Notes: generated from the sequence alone by a model not told the origin. 64,000 nt of DNA from Romboutsia sp. CE17 (GCF_012317385.1 NZ_CP051144.1:1-64000); one strand, 5' to 3'; positions 1 through 11,723 are shown, numbered from the stretch's first letter. Numbers and translations: made by a program.

Positions 1-1
1 T

Positions 2-2176
2 AGATGTACAGGATATGTGAAAATTTTTAAAGCAATAGAGTTAGCTGCAAAAATATTTAGAGAAAATATAGAGGTTCCAAAAGTTGAGTGTAAGGGACTA
101 ATAGGCGAAAGTATGCCAAGAGTTGATGCAGTAGCTAAAGCTTTAGGTGAAGCTGAATATGTAGATGATATGAGAATCGAAGGAATGATTTATGGTTCAG
201 CAGTAAGAACAAAATATCCTAGAGCTTTAGTAAAGAAAATAGATATAGAAGAAGCTAAAGCATATCCAGGCGTAGTAGCTGTATTAACAGCAAAGGATAT
301 ACCAGGAAGCATAAAAGTAGGTCATCTAAAAAAAGACTGGGATACATTAATTCCAGAAGGTGAAATAACTAGATATTTAGGTGATGCAATAGTATTAGTA
401 GCTGCAGAAACTAAAGAAGCCTTAGAAGAAGCTAAAAAACTTGTAAAAATAGAGTATGAAGAATTAAAGCCATTAACATGTCCAGAAGAGGCTTTAAAAG
501 AAGATGCTCCAAGTTTACATGAAGGTGGAAATATTTTAGTAAATGAACACTTAGTTAGAGGAAATGCTGAAGAAAAAATAAAAAATTCTAAGCATGTAGT
601 TACAAGAAAGTACTCTACACCATTTACAGAACATGCCTTCTTAGAACCTGAATGTGCAGTAGCAGGTCCTTATGAAGATGATGGTGTAATAATTTACTCA
701 TCAGACCAAGGTGTTTTTGCAACTCAACATGAATGTGCAGATATGTTAGGTCTACCATATGAAAAGGTAAGAGTAATTAATAAAATGGTAGGTGGAGGAT
801 TTGGTGGAAAAGAAGACATGAGCGTTCAACACCATGCAGCTCTTCTAGCATACCATACAAAAAGATTTGTTAAAGTATTACTTACAAGAAAAGAAAGTAT
901 AATTATACATCCAAAAAGACATGCAGTCGAAATGGAATTAACAACAGCATGTGATGAAAATGGATATTTAACAGCTATGAAAGCAACAATAATATCTGAT
1001 ACTGGGGCATATGCATCTTTAGGAGGTCCAGTTCTTCAAAGATTATGTACTCATGCAGCAGGACCATACAACTATCAAGATATAGATATAGATGGAACAG
1101 CTGTATATACAAATAACCCACCAGCAGGAGCTTTCAGAGGATTTGGAGTAACTCAAAGTTGTTTTGCTACAGAATGTAATATAAATTTATTAGCAGAAAT
1201 GGTAGGTATATCTCCTTGGGAGATTAGATATAAAAATGCTGTTAGACCAGGTCAAGTTTTACCAAATGGTCAAATTGCAGATGAAGGAACTGGTATTGTA
1301 GAAACATTAGAGGCTGTTAAAGAAGAGTATGAAAAGCATAAATATGTAGGAATAGCATGTGCTATGAAAAATAGTGGTGTAGGTGTAGGAATACCTGATA
1401 TAGGTAGATGTAAGTTAAAAATAATAGATGGAAAAGTTCATATAAGAACTAGTGCATCTTGCATTGGTCAAGGTCTAGGAACAGTAGCAATACAAATGTT
1501 ATGTGAAACAGCTAAAATATCTCCAGAAGATGTAATACATGATGCACCAGATACTCATACTACACCTGATTCTGGTAACACAACAGCTTCAAGACAAACT
1601 GTATTTACAGGAGAAGCTACTAAAGTTGCAGCTAAGAAACTAAAAGAAGCATTAGATTCTGGTAAGACTATAGCTGACTTAGAAGGAGAAGAATTCTATG
1701 GAGAGTATGCTAGTGAAACTGACAAAATGGGATGTGATAAACCAAACCCTGTAAGTCACGTAGCATATGGATATGCAACTCATGTAGCAGTTTTAAATGA
1801 AGATGGTAAACTTGAAAAATTCATAGCAGCTCATGATGTAGGAAGAGCAGTAAATCCAATTAGTTTAGAGGGACAAATTGAAGGTGGAGTAGTAATGTCT
1901 ATGGGATATGCACTTACAGAAGATTATCCACTAGAAAATTGTGTACCAAAAGCTAAGTTTGGAACTCTAGGATTATTTAAATCTACAGAAATACCTGAAA
2001 TAAAGGCTGTAGTAGTAGAAAAGAATAAAGATGATTTAGCTTATGGAGCTAAAGGAATTGGAGAAATAGCATCAATACCAACAGCTCCAGCAATTCAAAA
2101 TGCTTATTATGTGTATGATAAAGAGTTTAGAACTAAACTTCCTTTAGAAAATACACCTTACAATAAGAAAAAGTAA
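2..2176 (+). CDS. Xanthine dehydrogenase-type molybdenum hydroxylase, 5'-truncated by window edge
   Basis: Molybdopterin-binding large subunit of a xanthine dehydrogenase/purine hydroxylase that oxidises purines or related heterocycles in the cytoplasm. The frame is open to the left edge: the codons before the GTG at 17 read RCTGY, the end of the Cys-rich motif of the second [2Fe-2S] domain of this family. The true start is therefore outside the window and the protein is a fusion of a [2Fe-2S] module to the Mo-binding module. Visible family motifs are the N-terminal a/b-hammerhead, GGGFGGKED near residue 260, PPAGAFRGFG near 375, CIGQGLGT near 480 and the C-terminal GAKGIGE, whose Glu is the catalytic base position. 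It is followed after 17 bp by a RidA gene, probably in one operon. The fused layout resembles selenium-dependent xanthine dehydrogenases of Clostridia, but selenium dependence cannot be read from the sequence. Confidence 0.88.
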   Translation, partial: RCTGYVKIFKAIELAAKIFRENIEVPKVECKGLIGESMPRVDAVAKALGEAEYVDDMRIEGMIYGSAVRTKYPRALVKKIDIEEAKAYPGVVAVLTAKDIPGSIKVGHLKKDWDTLIPEGEITRYLGDAIVLVAAETKEALEEAKKLVKIEYEELKPLTCPEEALKEDAPSLHEGGNILVNEHLVRGNAEEKIKNSKHVVTRKYSTPFTEHAFLEPECAVAGPYEDDGVIIYSSDQGVFATQHECADMLGLPYEKVRVINKMVGGGFGGKEDMSVQHHAALLAYHTKRFVKVLLTRKESIIIHPKRHAVEMELTTACDENGYLTAMKATIISDTGAYASLGGPVLQRLCTHAAGPYNYQDIDIDGTAVYTNNPPAGAFRGFGVTQSCFATECNINLLAEMVGISPWEIRYKNAVRPGQVLPNGQIADEGTGIVETLEAVKEEYEKHKYVGIACAMKNSGVGVGIPDIGRCKLKIIDGKVHIRTSASCIGQGLGTVAIQMLCETAKISPEDVIHDAPDTHTTPDSGNTTASRQTVFTGEATKVAAKKLKEALDSGKTIADLEGEEFYGEYASETDKMGCDKPNPVSHVAYGYATHVAVLNEDGKLEKFIAAHDVGRAVNPISLEGQIEGGVVMSMGYALTEDYPLENCVPKAKFGTLGLFKSTEIPEIKAVVVEKNKDDLAYGAKGIGEIASIPTAPAIQNAYYVYDKEFRTKLPLENTPYNKKK

Positions 2177-2193
2177 TATTAGGAGGAACATTA

Positions 2194-2574
2194 ATGATGA
2201 ATCAAAAAGTAATTGAAACAAAAAATGCACCAGGTGCAATAGGACCATACTCACAAGGAATGATAGTTGGAGATTTAGTATATACTTCTGGCCAACTTCC
2301 TATAGATATGGCAACTGGAGAATTAGTTTCTGATGTTAAATTAGCAACTAAAGCTTCTTTAGATAATGTTAAAGCAATTTTAGAAGAAGCAGGAACATCA
2401 ATGGATAAAGTTTTTAAAACAACAGTATTTGTTAAAGATTTAAATGATTTTAATGCAGTGAATGAAGTTTATGCAACTTACTTTGAATCTAACCCACCAG
2501 CTAGATCTTGTGTTCAAGTTGCAAAATTACCAAAAGATGCAGTAGTAGAAATCGAAGCAATAGCAACTTTATAA
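2194..2574 (+). CDS. ridA: RidA/YjgF family enamine/imine deaminase
   Basis: A 126-residue protein of normal full length for RidA, the trimeric cytosolic deaminase that hydrolyses reactive 2-aminoacrylate and related imines. Motifs include GPYSQ near the N terminus, SGQLP near residue 33 and ARSCVQVA, which carries the conserved Arg that binds the substrate carboxylate. AGGAGG at 2181-2186 lies 7 bp before the first of two consecutive ATG codons. The gene is 17 bp behind the molybdenum hydroxylase and is probably cotranscribed with it; a terminator follows before rpoN. A role beside purine catabolism is inferred only from position. Confidence 0.92.
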   Translation: MMNQKVIETKNAPGAIGPYSQGMIVGDLVYTSGQLPIDMATGELVSDVKLATKASLDNVKAILEEAGTSMDKVFKTTVFVKDLNDFNAVNEVYATYFESNPPARSCVQVAKLPKDAVVEIEAIATL

Positions 2575-2698
2575 AATTATTATAATTAAAAGTAATAAGT
2601 TTTAAATAAAATAAGTTTTAGAAATCCTTAAAAGTCAATGTTAATTTAGAAAATTTAAAAATAAGTTAGAATCGGAAATAAAATCCAATAATATTTAT

Positions 2699-2757
2699 AA
2701 AACCCTTTTACTATAATGTTGTTAAAATGTTACTATATTATAGTAGAGGGTTTATTT
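2699..2757 (+). terminator. Rho-independent terminator after ridA
   Basis: The arms AAACCC...TACTATAAT and ATTATAGTA..GGGTTT pair with a small asymmetric internal loop, and a run of T follows (2751-2760). It closes the hydroxylase-ridA unit. An upstream in-frame start for rpoN would fall inside this hairpin, which argues for the later start at 2808. Confidence 0.8.
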
Positions 2758-2807
2758 TTTGTCCTCTACAAATAATAGAAATATTAAAAATTGATAGGGG
2801 GTTTAAA

Positions 2808-4160
2808 ATGAATTTTAATCATGGGATAGAATTAACACAAGCACAAAAGTTAGTAATGACAACTCAACTTAGACAATCTATAGAAATATTAAATATGAAT
2901 AATATTGAGCTAGAACATGAGATTGCTAGAGAAGTTGAGAGTAACCCTTTATTGGAGGCAGAAAAAAGTAGTGATATAAATTGGGAAGAGTATATTAACG
3001 ACATTGAGAACTCCAAATCTTATAAAAAAATAGAAAACGTATTTAATGAAGATAATGAAGTTAACTTAGAAAATATAATTAAGAACTCATCTAACTTATA
3101 TGATGACTTAATTTTTCAAATTAGCTTATATAAACTAAGTGATTTGGAGAGAGAGGTATGTGAATATATAATAGATAGCTTAGATGAAGATGGGTTTTTA
3201 AAAATAGATGATGATGAAATGATAAAAGCTTTAAATATAGACAAGAATATATATATTAATTGTTTATCAAAAGTTCAAAATTTAGAACCAAATGGAGTAG
3301 GGGCAAGAAATTTAAAAGAATGTCTAATTATTCAGGCAAAAAACAATGGCACATATGATGAAGTTCTTGAAGAAATTATAAATAATGATTTAAGATTAGT
3401 TGCCACTAACAAATATAAAGAAATATGCAAAAAATACAATATCTCATTTCAAAAATACAAAGTATTATCAAATATAATAAAGGATTTAAATCCTAGACCG
3501 TGTGAAAGTTATTATAACCCAACTGAGGAAGCAGTTTATATAAAACCAGATGTGATTGTTGAGAAAATAGATGGTAAATTTTTGGTTTATTTAAATAGAA
3601 AAGAAACCTATAAGTTAAGGATAAATAATTTTTATAAAGAAGTGTTAAGAAATTCTCAATCTGATAATGATGCAAAAGAGTTTATAAAAGAAAGATTAAA
3701 CTCTGCATTAAATTTAATTAAAAATATAGATCATAGAAAAAATACTATTCTTAAAATAGCTGAATGTATAGTGAAAAAACAAGAAGAATTTTTAAACAAA
3801 GGAATTAAATATATAAAACCAATGAAAATGAAAGACTTAGCTGAAGAATTAGAATGTCATGAGTCGACAATAAGCAGGGGGGTAAATGGAAAATATATAT
3901 TAACTCCTTTTGGAACATTTGAATTTAAATATTTCTTTAATAGTTCTATAGAAACAGATGGTGATGAGTCTATATCTAGTGTCAGCATAAAAAACATAAT
4001 TAAGGATAAAATAAAGTCAGAAAATAAGGAAAAACCTCTGAGTGATGAGCAATTAGCCAAAATTTTAAAAGAAGAAGGAATAAAAATAGCAAGAAGAACA
4101 GTAGCCAAGTATAGGGAGGAATTAGGCATATTATCTTCTAGTAAAAGAAAAAAATATTGA
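2808..4160 (+). CDS. rpoN: RNA polymerase sigma-54 factor
   Basis: Sigma-54 directs RNA polymerase to -24/-12 promoters that need an AAA+ activator. The N-terminal region I has the Gln/Leu-rich LTQAQKLVMTTQLRQSIEIL. The middle core-binding region follows, and the C terminus has the RpoN box as ARRTVAKYRE, the -24 recognition helix. With the start at 2808 the protein is 450 residues, normal for the family. That ATG has AGGGGG 7 bp upstream (2796-2801); a longer in-frame extension to 2727 would begin inside the preceding terminator and is rejected. It stands just before cggR. No clear -24/-12 promoter was noticed in this window. Confidence 0.95.
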   Translation: MNFNHGIELTQAQKLVMTTQLRQSIEILNMNNIELEHEIAREVESNPLLEAEKSSDINWEEYINDIENSKSYKKIENVFNEDNEVNLENIIKNSSNLYDDLIFQISLYKLSDLEREVCEYIIDSLDEDGFLKIDDDEMIKALNIDKNIYINCLSKVQNLEPNGVGARNLKECLIIQAKNNGTYDEVLEEIINNDLRLVATNKYKEICKKYNISFQKYKVLSNIIKDLNPRPCESYYNPTEEAVYIKPDVIVEKIDGKFLVYLNRKETYKLRINNFYKEVLRNSQSDNDAKEFIKERLNSALNLIKNIDHRKNTILKIAECIVKKQEEFLNKGIKYIKPMKMKDLAEELECHESTISRGVNGKYILTPFGTFEFKYFFNSSIETDGDESISSVSIKNIIKDKIKSENKEKPLSDEQLAKILKEEGIKIARRTVAKYREELGILSSSKRKKY

Positions 4161-4194
4161 AATATAAATTTATAAAAAATTATATTAAAAACTA

Positions 4195-4223
4195 TTGAAA
4201 TAAATTTGGATATGATTTACAAT
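4195..4223 (+). promoter_or_regulatory. Promoter of cggR-gapA
   Basis: TTGAAA at 4195-4200 and TACAAT at 4218-4223 are separated by exactly 17 bp, a good sigma-A promoter. Transcription would start near 4230, just before the CggR operator. Confidence 0.75.
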
Positions 4224-4236
4224 AAAATTATCTTGT

Positions 4237-4272
4237 GGGACTTAAATTGAATTGAGGGACAATTAATGTCCC
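4237..4272 (+). promoter_or_regulatory. CggR operator (two direct half-repeats)
   Basis: Two direct repeats of the form GGGAC-N6-TGnn are separated by 4 bp: GGGAC at 4237-4241 with TGAA at 4248-4251, then GGGAC at 4256-4260 with TGTC at 4267-4270. This reproduces the spacing of the Bacillus subtilis CggR operator as I recall it (CGGGAC-N6-TGTC-N4-CGGGAC-N6-TGTC). It sits downstream of the promoter and upstream of the chosen cggR start, so binding would block elongation. In B. subtilis, fructose-1,6-bisphosphate lifts repression. Confidence 0.85.
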
Positions 4273-4298
4273 GTGAAATTACAATAAGGAGTTGTATA

Positions 4299-5321
4299 AT
4301 GAAAGACCTAATTAAATTTCAAAAAAAATTGATTCCCCAAGTTGTTGAACTTATGGAAAGAAGGTACTCGATATTGAGGCAAATTTCTTTAAGTGAACCA
4401 GTAGGAAGAAGAACCTTATCAAATATATTAGATATAAGCGAAAGAATTATAAGATCAGAAACAGAATTTTTAAAAGAACAAGGTCTTATAAACGTTGCAG
4501 GATCTGGTATGACACTAACATCAGAGGGAGAACAACTTCTAGATGATTTAAAAGATACTATGAACTATGTAATGGGGCTTTCACAACTACAGGATAAGGT
4601 AAAAGAAAAGCTAGGTATTAAAAAAGTGTTATTAGTACCAGGTAGCTTTGACAAAAACGAAAGTATTCTAAATGATATAGCAAAATGTGGTGCTGAATAT
4701 TTCCTTCAAGTATTAAAGCCAGATGATGTAGTTTCAATAACTGGAGGCAGTACTATGTTAGAATTTTCTAAGGCTTTGAAGTCTGAAAAAAGATATAACG
4801 ATGTAACTATATTACCTGCAAGAGGTAGCATGGGGAAAATCGTAGAAACTCAAACTAATAACATAGTTTCTATAATGAGTAAGAAATTAAGCTCACACTA
4901 TAAATTATTAAATATACCAGATGAATTAAGCGAAGAAACAAGAAAGAGTTTAATTCAAGAGCCAGAAATTAAAAGTACATTAGAGCAAATTAAAAAAACG
5001 GACATTTTAGTTTTTGGCATAGGGCGTGCTGATGAGATGGCAAAAAGAAGAAAGTTATCAGATGAGCAAGTCAATGAAATAATGTCAAAAGGAGCAGTAT
5101 GCGAAGCTTTTGGATATTATTTCAATAAAGAAGGGGAAATAGTTTATAAGTTGAATACAGTAGGAATTGATTTAAATACTGTAAACAATGTAAGAGAAAC
5201 GGTAGCTATATTTGGAGGAACAACAAAAGTTGAAGCATGCATAGCAATTTCAAAAGTAGATAAGAATATAGTTCTTATAACTGATGAAGAAAGTGCATGT
5301 AAGATTTTAGAAACAATTTAG
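4299..5321 (+). CDS. cggR: Central glycolytic gene regulator CggR
   Basis: SorC/DeoR-type repressor of the lower glycolytic genes. The N-terminal winged HTH (about residues 25-75, containing VGRRTLSNILDISERIIR) is followed by a sugar-phosphate-binding domain with SITGGSTML near residue 150 and FGIGRADEM near 245. The ATG at 4299 has AAGGAG (4286-4291) 7 bp upstream and gives 340 residues, the same length as the B. subtilis protein. The upstream in-frame ATG at 4266 lies inside the operator and has no ribosome binding site. gapA follows after 63 bp. Autoregulation is inferred from the operator in front of the gene. Confidence 0.95.
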   Translation: MKDLIKFQKKLIPQVVELMERRYSILRQISLSEPVGRRTLSNILDISERIIRSETEFLKEQGLINVAGSGMTLTSEGEQLLDDLKDTMNYVMGLSQLQDKVKEKLGIKKVLLVPGSFDKNESILNDIAKCGAEYFLQVLKPDDVVSITGGSTMLEFSKALKSEKRYNDVTILPARGSMGKIVETQTNNIVSIMSKKLSSHYKLLNIPDELSEETRKSLIQEPEIKSTLEQIKKTDILVFGIGRADEMAKRRKLSDEQVNEIMSKGAVCEAFGYYFNKEGEIVYKLNTVGIDLNTVNNVRETVAIFGGTTKVEACIAISKVDKNIVLITDEESACKILETI

Positions 5322-5328
5322 TTAAATA

Positions 5329-5343
5329 ACTAGCTAAGCTAGT
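5329..5343 (+). other. Small hairpin between cggR and gapA
   Basis: ACTAGC-TAA-GCTAGT is a perfect 6-bp stem with a 3-nt loop, 42 bp before gapA. In B. subtilis the cggR-gapA transcript is cleaved in this region and a 5' hairpin stabilises the gapA part; the same role here is inference. Confidence 0.35.
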
Positions 5344-5357
5344 AAAATATATTATAA

Positions 5358-6392
<1,035 letters not shown>

Positions 6393-6401
6393 TTTTATAC
6401 C

Positions 6402-6444
6402 AGTCCGGGTTTGTAGTATTATACTACGGGCTCCGGACTTTTTT
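6402..6444 (+). terminator. Terminator between gapA and pgk
   Basis: An outer stem AGTCCGG/CCGGACT and an inner stem GTAGT/ACTAC are followed by TTTTTT. It separates the cggR-gapA unit from pgk. Confidence 0.85.
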
Positions 6445-6511
6445 GAGGAAAAAGCAAAAAAATTTTACCAATAACGAGGTATGAATTTATATATAGATAA
6501 AAAAGGGAAGA

Positions 6512-6517
6512 TATAAT
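6512..6517 (+). promoter_or_regulatory. Probable -10 element of pgk promoter
   Basis: TATAAT lies 33 bp before the pgk start in the gap after the gapA terminator. I see no good -35 hexamer at 16-18 bp, so the promoter assignment is tentative. Confidence 0.4.
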
Positions 6518-6549
6518 ATAAAATTTCGGTTTTTGAAAGGAGACTCACT

Positions 6550-7749
6550 ATGTCAATGCTTAACAAAAAAACTATAGAAGATATAAATGTGAACGGAAAA
6601 AGAGTATTAGTAAGATGTGACTTCAACGTTCCTTTACAGGATGGAGTTATAACTGATGAAAATAGATTAAATGGAGCATTACCAACTATAAAATATTTAA
6701 TAGAAAATGGAGCTAAGGTTATATTATGTTCTCACTTAGGTAAGCCAAAAGGTGAAGCTAAAAAAGAATTATCTTTAGAACCAGTTGCAAAAAGATTATC
6801 TGAAATGTTAGACAAAGAAGTAGTTTTTGCTGCTGATGATAATGTAGTAGGAGAAAATGCTAAGGCTGCAGTTGAAAAAATGCAAAATGGTGATGTTGTA
6901 TTATTACAAAATACTAGATACAGAAAAGAAGAAACTAAAAACGAAGAAAATTACTCTAAAGAATTAGCTTCTTTAGCTGAAATATTTGTAAATGATGCAT
7001 TCGGTACTGCTCATAGAGCTCACTGTTCTACAGTAGGTGCTGGAGAATTCTTAGAAGAAAGAGCTTGTGGATACTTAATTCAAAAAGAATTAAAGTTCTT
7101 AGGTGAAGCAGTTGCTAACCCAGTAAGACCTTTCACTGCTATATTAGGTGGAGCTAAGGTTTCTGATAAGATAGCTGTTATAGAACAATTATTAGAAAAA
7201 GTAGATAACATAATAATAGGTGGAGGAATGTCTTATACATTCTTAAAAGCTCTAGGATATGAAATAGGAACTTCTTTAGTTGAAGAAGATAGAGTTGAAT
7301 ATGCTAAAGAAATGATGGCTAAAGCTGAAGCTAAAGGTGTTAAATTCTTATTACCAATAGACAATGCAGTAGCTGATAAATTTGCTGATGTTGAGCCAGT
7401 TATAACTGAAGGTGCTAACATACCAGAAGGATTCATGGGACTTGATATAGGACCTAAAACAATAGAATTATATGTAAATACTGTAAATGAATCTAAAACA
7501 ATAGTATGGAATGGACCAATGGGAGTATTCGAATTTGAAAACTTCAACAAAGGTACATTAGCAGTAGCTAAGGCTATGGCTGCTTTAGAAGGTGCAACAA
7601 CAGTAATCGGTGGAGGAGACTCTGCTGCAGCTGTTAACCAATTAGGATTCGGAGATAAAATGACTCACGTTTCTACTGGTGGTGGAGCATCATTAGAATT
7701 TTTAGAAGGTAAAGAGTTACCAGGAATAGTAGCATTAGACAACAAATAA
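6550..7749 (+). CDS. pgk: Phosphoglycerate kinase
   Basis: Transfers phosphate from 1,3-bisphosphoglycerate to ADP. Full length at 399 residues. The N-terminal substrate-binding motif RCDFNVPL and the C-terminal nucleotide-binding GGGDSAAA and STGGGASLE motifs are present. AAGGAG at 6537-6542 lies 7 bp before the ATG at 6550. It precedes tpiA with a 171-bp gap that holds two perfect hairpins. Confidence 0.97.
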   Translation: MSMLNKKTIEDINVNGKRVLVRCDFNVPLQDGVITDENRLNGALPTIKYLIENGAKVILCSHLGKPKGEAKKELSLEPVAKRLSEMLDKEVVFAADDNVVGENAKAAVEKMQNGDVVLLQNTRYRKEETKNEENYSKELASLAEIFVNDAFGTAHRAHCSTVGAGEFLEERACGYLIQKELKFLGEAVANPVRPFTAILGGAKVSDKIAVIEQLLEKVDNIIIGGGMSYTFLKALGYEIGTSLVEEDRVEYAKEMMAKAEAKGVKFLLPIDNAVADKFADVEPVITEGANIPEGFMGLDIGPKTIELYVNTVNESKTIVWNGPMGVFEFENFNKGTLAVAKAMAALEGATTVIGGGDSAAAVNQLGFGDKMTHVSTGGGASLEFLEGKELPGIVALDNK

Positions 7750-7810
7750 TATAGGTAAAGCAACGACAGAGTGTGTACTCAATTTTGACAATATAAATAA
7801 GCTACCACAA

Positions 7811-7834
7811 ATAGTTTTATGAAAATAAAACTAT
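7811..7834 (+). other. Perfect hairpin in pgk-tpiA spacer (first)
   Basis: ATAGTTTTAT and ATAAAACTAT pair over 10 bp around a GAAA loop. There is no strong T tract behind it, so it is more likely an mRNA processing or stability element or a weak terminator than a full terminator. Confidence 0.4.
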
Positions 7835-7858
7835 CTTAAATTTTATAAAAATTAAGTT

Positions 7859-7889
7859 TTGGAAAATATGATAGGGACATATTTTCCAA
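7859..7889 (+). other. Perfect hairpin in pgk-tpiA spacer (second)
   Basis: TTGGAAAATATG and CATATTTTCCAA pair over 12 bp with a 7-nt loop (ATAGGGA), ending 17 bp before the tpiA Shine-Dalgarno sequence. No T run follows. It may protect the 5' end of a processed tpiA-gpmI message; this is inference. Confidence 0.4.
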
Positions 7890-7920
7890 GAGCTTAATTA
7901 AAATGTGGAGGAATTGAAAA

Positions 7921-8664
7921 ATGAGAAAACCTATAATAGCAGGAAACTGGAAAATGAATAAAACAATAGCAGAAGCAGTTGCTTTTGTTAATGATATTAA
8001 AGATAGAGTAAACAATGAAAATGTAGAAGCTGTAATATGTGCACCTTTTTTAGCTTTAAAAGATTTAAAAGAAGCGATAAAGGGTACAAACATAAAAATT
8101 GGGGCTCAAAATATGCATTATCAAGAAAATGGAGCTTTTACAGGTGAAATTTCACCGATAATGCTAAAAGAAATAGGTGTAGACTACGTAATTATAGGAC
8201 ACTCGGAGAGAAGACAATACTTCAATGAGACTAACGAAGCTGTAAACAAAAAAGTTTTAAAAGCTTTAGAACATGGAATACTTCCAATACTTTGTTGTGG
8301 AGAATCTTTAGAGCAAAGAGAAGCTGGAGAAACTAAAGCATTTTGTAAAGTTCAAGTTGAAAAAGGTTTAGAAAATGTTGCTAGAGAAGATTTAAATAAA
8401 ATTGTTATAGCATATGAACCAATCTGGGCAATAGGAACTGGTAAAACAGCTACTGCTGAAGAGGCTAACGATGTTATCTCTTATATAAGAGAAGTTGTAA
8501 AAGGCTTATATGGTGAATTAGCTAATGACGTAAGGATACAATACGGGGGAAGTGTTAAACCCGAAAATGTTGCACAAATAATGGCACAAAGTGATATAGA
8601 TGGAGCTTTAGTTGGAGGCGCTAGTTTAGCTGCTGATGACTTTGTTAAGCTTGTAAATTTCTAA
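7921..8664 (+). CDS. tpiA: Triosephosphate isomerase
   Basis: Interconverts dihydroxyacetone phosphate and glyceraldehyde 3-phosphate. 247 residues, normal TIM-barrel length. Catalytic motifs are intact: GNWKMNK (Lys), IIGHSERR (His) and [12 protein letters not shown] (Glu), plus the phosphate-binding GGSVKP and [14 protein letters not shown] lies 9 bp before the ATG. gpmI starts 14 bp after the stop, so the two form an operon. Confidence 0.97.
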   Translation: MRKPIIAGNWKMNKTIAEAVAFVNDIKDRVNNENVEAVICAPFLALKDLKEAIKGTNIKIGAQNMHYQENGAFTGEISPIMLKEIGVDYVIIGHSERRQYFNETNEAVNKKVLKALEHGILPILCCGESLEQREAGETKAFCKVQVEKGLENVAREDLNKIVIAYEPIWAIGTGKTATAEEANDVISYIREVVKGLYGELANDVRIQYGGSVKPENVAQIMAQSDIDGALVGGASLAADDFVKLVNF

Positions 8665-8678
8665 GGAGTGAAATAATT

Positions 8679-10208
8679 ATGAAAAAACCAGTTGCTTTAA
8701 TCATAATGGATGGTTTTGGATGTACTAATGAAACTAGTGGAAATGCAGTTGCTGCTGCTAAAACTCCTAATATAGATAGATTATCTAAAGAATATCCATG
8801 CACAACAATAAATGCTAGTGGTCTAGATGTAGGATTACCAGATGGTCAAATGGGGAATTCAGAGGTTGGACACACAAACATAGGTGCAGGTAGAATAGTA
8901 TATCAAGACTTAACTAGAATAACAAAAGCAATACAAGATGGCGACTTCTTTAATAATGAAGTATTATGCCAAGCTATGAATAATGCTAAATATAATGCAC
9001 TTCATTTAGCGGGATTATTATCTGATGGAGGAGTACATTCACATATAGATCACCTAAAAGCGTTAGTTAAAATGGCTAAAGAAAAAGGTGTAAAAAAAGT
9101 ATACATTCATGCATTTACGGATGGTAGAGATACTGATCCTCAAAGCGCTTTAACATATGTTAAAGAAATAGAAGAAGTTATAGCTGAGATAGGTGTAGGA
9201 GAATTTGCTTCTGTAAGTGGTAGATACTATGCAATGGATAGAGATAAGAGATGGGAAAGAATAGAACTTGCATATAACGCAATGGTAGAAGGAAAAGGAG
9301 AAACTGCTTCTTCTGCTACTGAAGCTATCCAAAAATCTTATGATGAAGGTAAGAATGATGAGTTCGTATTACCTACTGTTATAGTAAAAGATGGAGAGCC
9401 TGTAGGAACTATAAAAGAAGGAGACTCTGTAGTATTCTTCAACTTTAGACCAGATAGAGCTAGACAAATAACAAGAGCTTTAGTTTGTGATGATTTTGTA
9501 GGATTTGAAAAATCTTGTATCAAGACTTTCTTCGTATGCTTAACTGAATATGATATAACTATAAAAAATGTTCATATAGCATTCGGTCCTCAATCATTAG
9601 CTAATACTTTAGGAGAATATTTAGCTAATAATGGAAAAACTCAATTAAGAGCTGCTGAAACTGAAAAGTATGCTCATGTTACATTCTTCTTCAATGGTGG
9701 AGTAGAAGAACCAAATGAAGGAGAAGATAGACTATTAATACCATCTCCAAAGGTTGCAACTTATGACTTACAGCCAGAAATGTCTGCAACAGAGTTATTA
9801 GAAAGTGTTGTAACTAAAATAGATGAAGATAAATATGACTTCATAGTTGTTAACTTCGCAAATCCTGATATGGTTGGTCATACAGGAAGTATAGAGGCTG
9901 CAATAACTGCAGTTGAAACAGTTGATAGCTGTGTAGGTAAATTAATAGATAAAATAATTGAAAAAGGTGGTAGCGCAATATTAACTGCAGACCACGGAAA
10001 TGCAGAAGCAATGGAAGATGTAGAAACTGGAAAAACTATAACAGCTCACTCTACAAATCCAGTACCATTTATAGTTGCAGGTAATGATTTTAAGAATGCA
10101 GAACTATTAAATGATGGTAGATTATCTGATATAGCGCCAACTGTACTTGACATGATGCATTTAGAACAACCAGAAGAAATGACTGGTCATTCATTAATAA
10201 AAAAATAA
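8679..10208 (+). CDS. gpmI: 2,3-bisphosphoglycerate-independent phosphoglycerate mutase
   Basis: Mn-dependent interconversion of 3- and 2-phosphoglycerate. 509 residues, normal for the alkaline-phosphatase-superfamily enzyme. The N terminus has the metal-binding IMDGFGC, the phospho-Ser motif MGNSEVGH near residue 62, HAFTDGRDT and, near the C terminus, TADHGNAE. GGAG just after the tpiA stop serves as its ribosome binding site. Confidence 0.97.
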   Translation: MKKPVALIIMDGFGCTNETSGNAVAAAKTPNIDRLSKEYPCTTINASGLDVGLPDGQMGNSEVGHTNIGAGRIVYQDLTRITKAIQDGDFFNNEVLCQAMNNAKYNALHLAGLLSDGGVHSHIDHLKALVKMAKEKGVKKVYIHAFTDGRDTDPQSALTYVKEIEEVIAEIGVGEFASVSGRYYAMDRDKRWERIELAYNAMVEGKGETASSATEAIQKSYDEGKNDEFVLPTVIVKDGEPVGTIKEGDSVVFFNFRPDRARQITRALVCDDFVGFEKSCIKTFFVCLTEYDITIKNVHIAFGPQSLANTLGEYLANNGKTQLRAAETEKYAHVTFFFNGGVEEPNEGEDRLLIPSPKVATYDLQPEMSATELLESVVTKIDEDKYDFIVVNFANPDMVGHTGSIEAAITAVETVDSCVGKLIDKIIEKGGSAILTADHGNAEAMEDVETGKTITAHSTNPVPFIVAGNDFKNAELLNDGRLSDIAPTVLDMMHLEQPEEMTGHSLIKK

Positions 10209-10290
10209 TTATTATTAAATAATTACTAATTATAAATTTTAAAATTATACAATATCTATTTAATTACTAAACTAACAAGTTTAAATAATA

Positions 10291-10327
10291 TTTCCTCATC
10301 TATATTTTAAAAGTACAGATGAGGAAA
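10291..10327 (+). other. Inverted repeat upstream of eno1
   Basis: TTTCCTCATCT and AGATGAGGAAA form a perfect 11-bp inverted repeat with a 15-nt loop. No T run follows, so it is not a standard terminator. It may be an operator or a leader hairpin for eno1. Confidence 0.35.
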
Positions 10328-10347
10328 TTAAAGCTAATATTGTATAG

Positions 10348-11682
<1,335 letters not shown>

Positions 11683-11723
11683 TTTAAAAGTATTAATAAA
11701 ACAATAATTAAAATAAAAAATAT

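Noticed and set aside
7785-7790. TTGACA as -35 of a tpiA promoter
   Set aside because: No acceptable -10 hexamer lies 16-18 bp downstream (CAAATA at best).
8580-8600. TGGCAC as part of a sigma-54 promoter
   Set aside because: It is inside tpiA and lacks the TTGC half at the right distance; no other convincing -24/-12 site was seen despite rpoN nearby.
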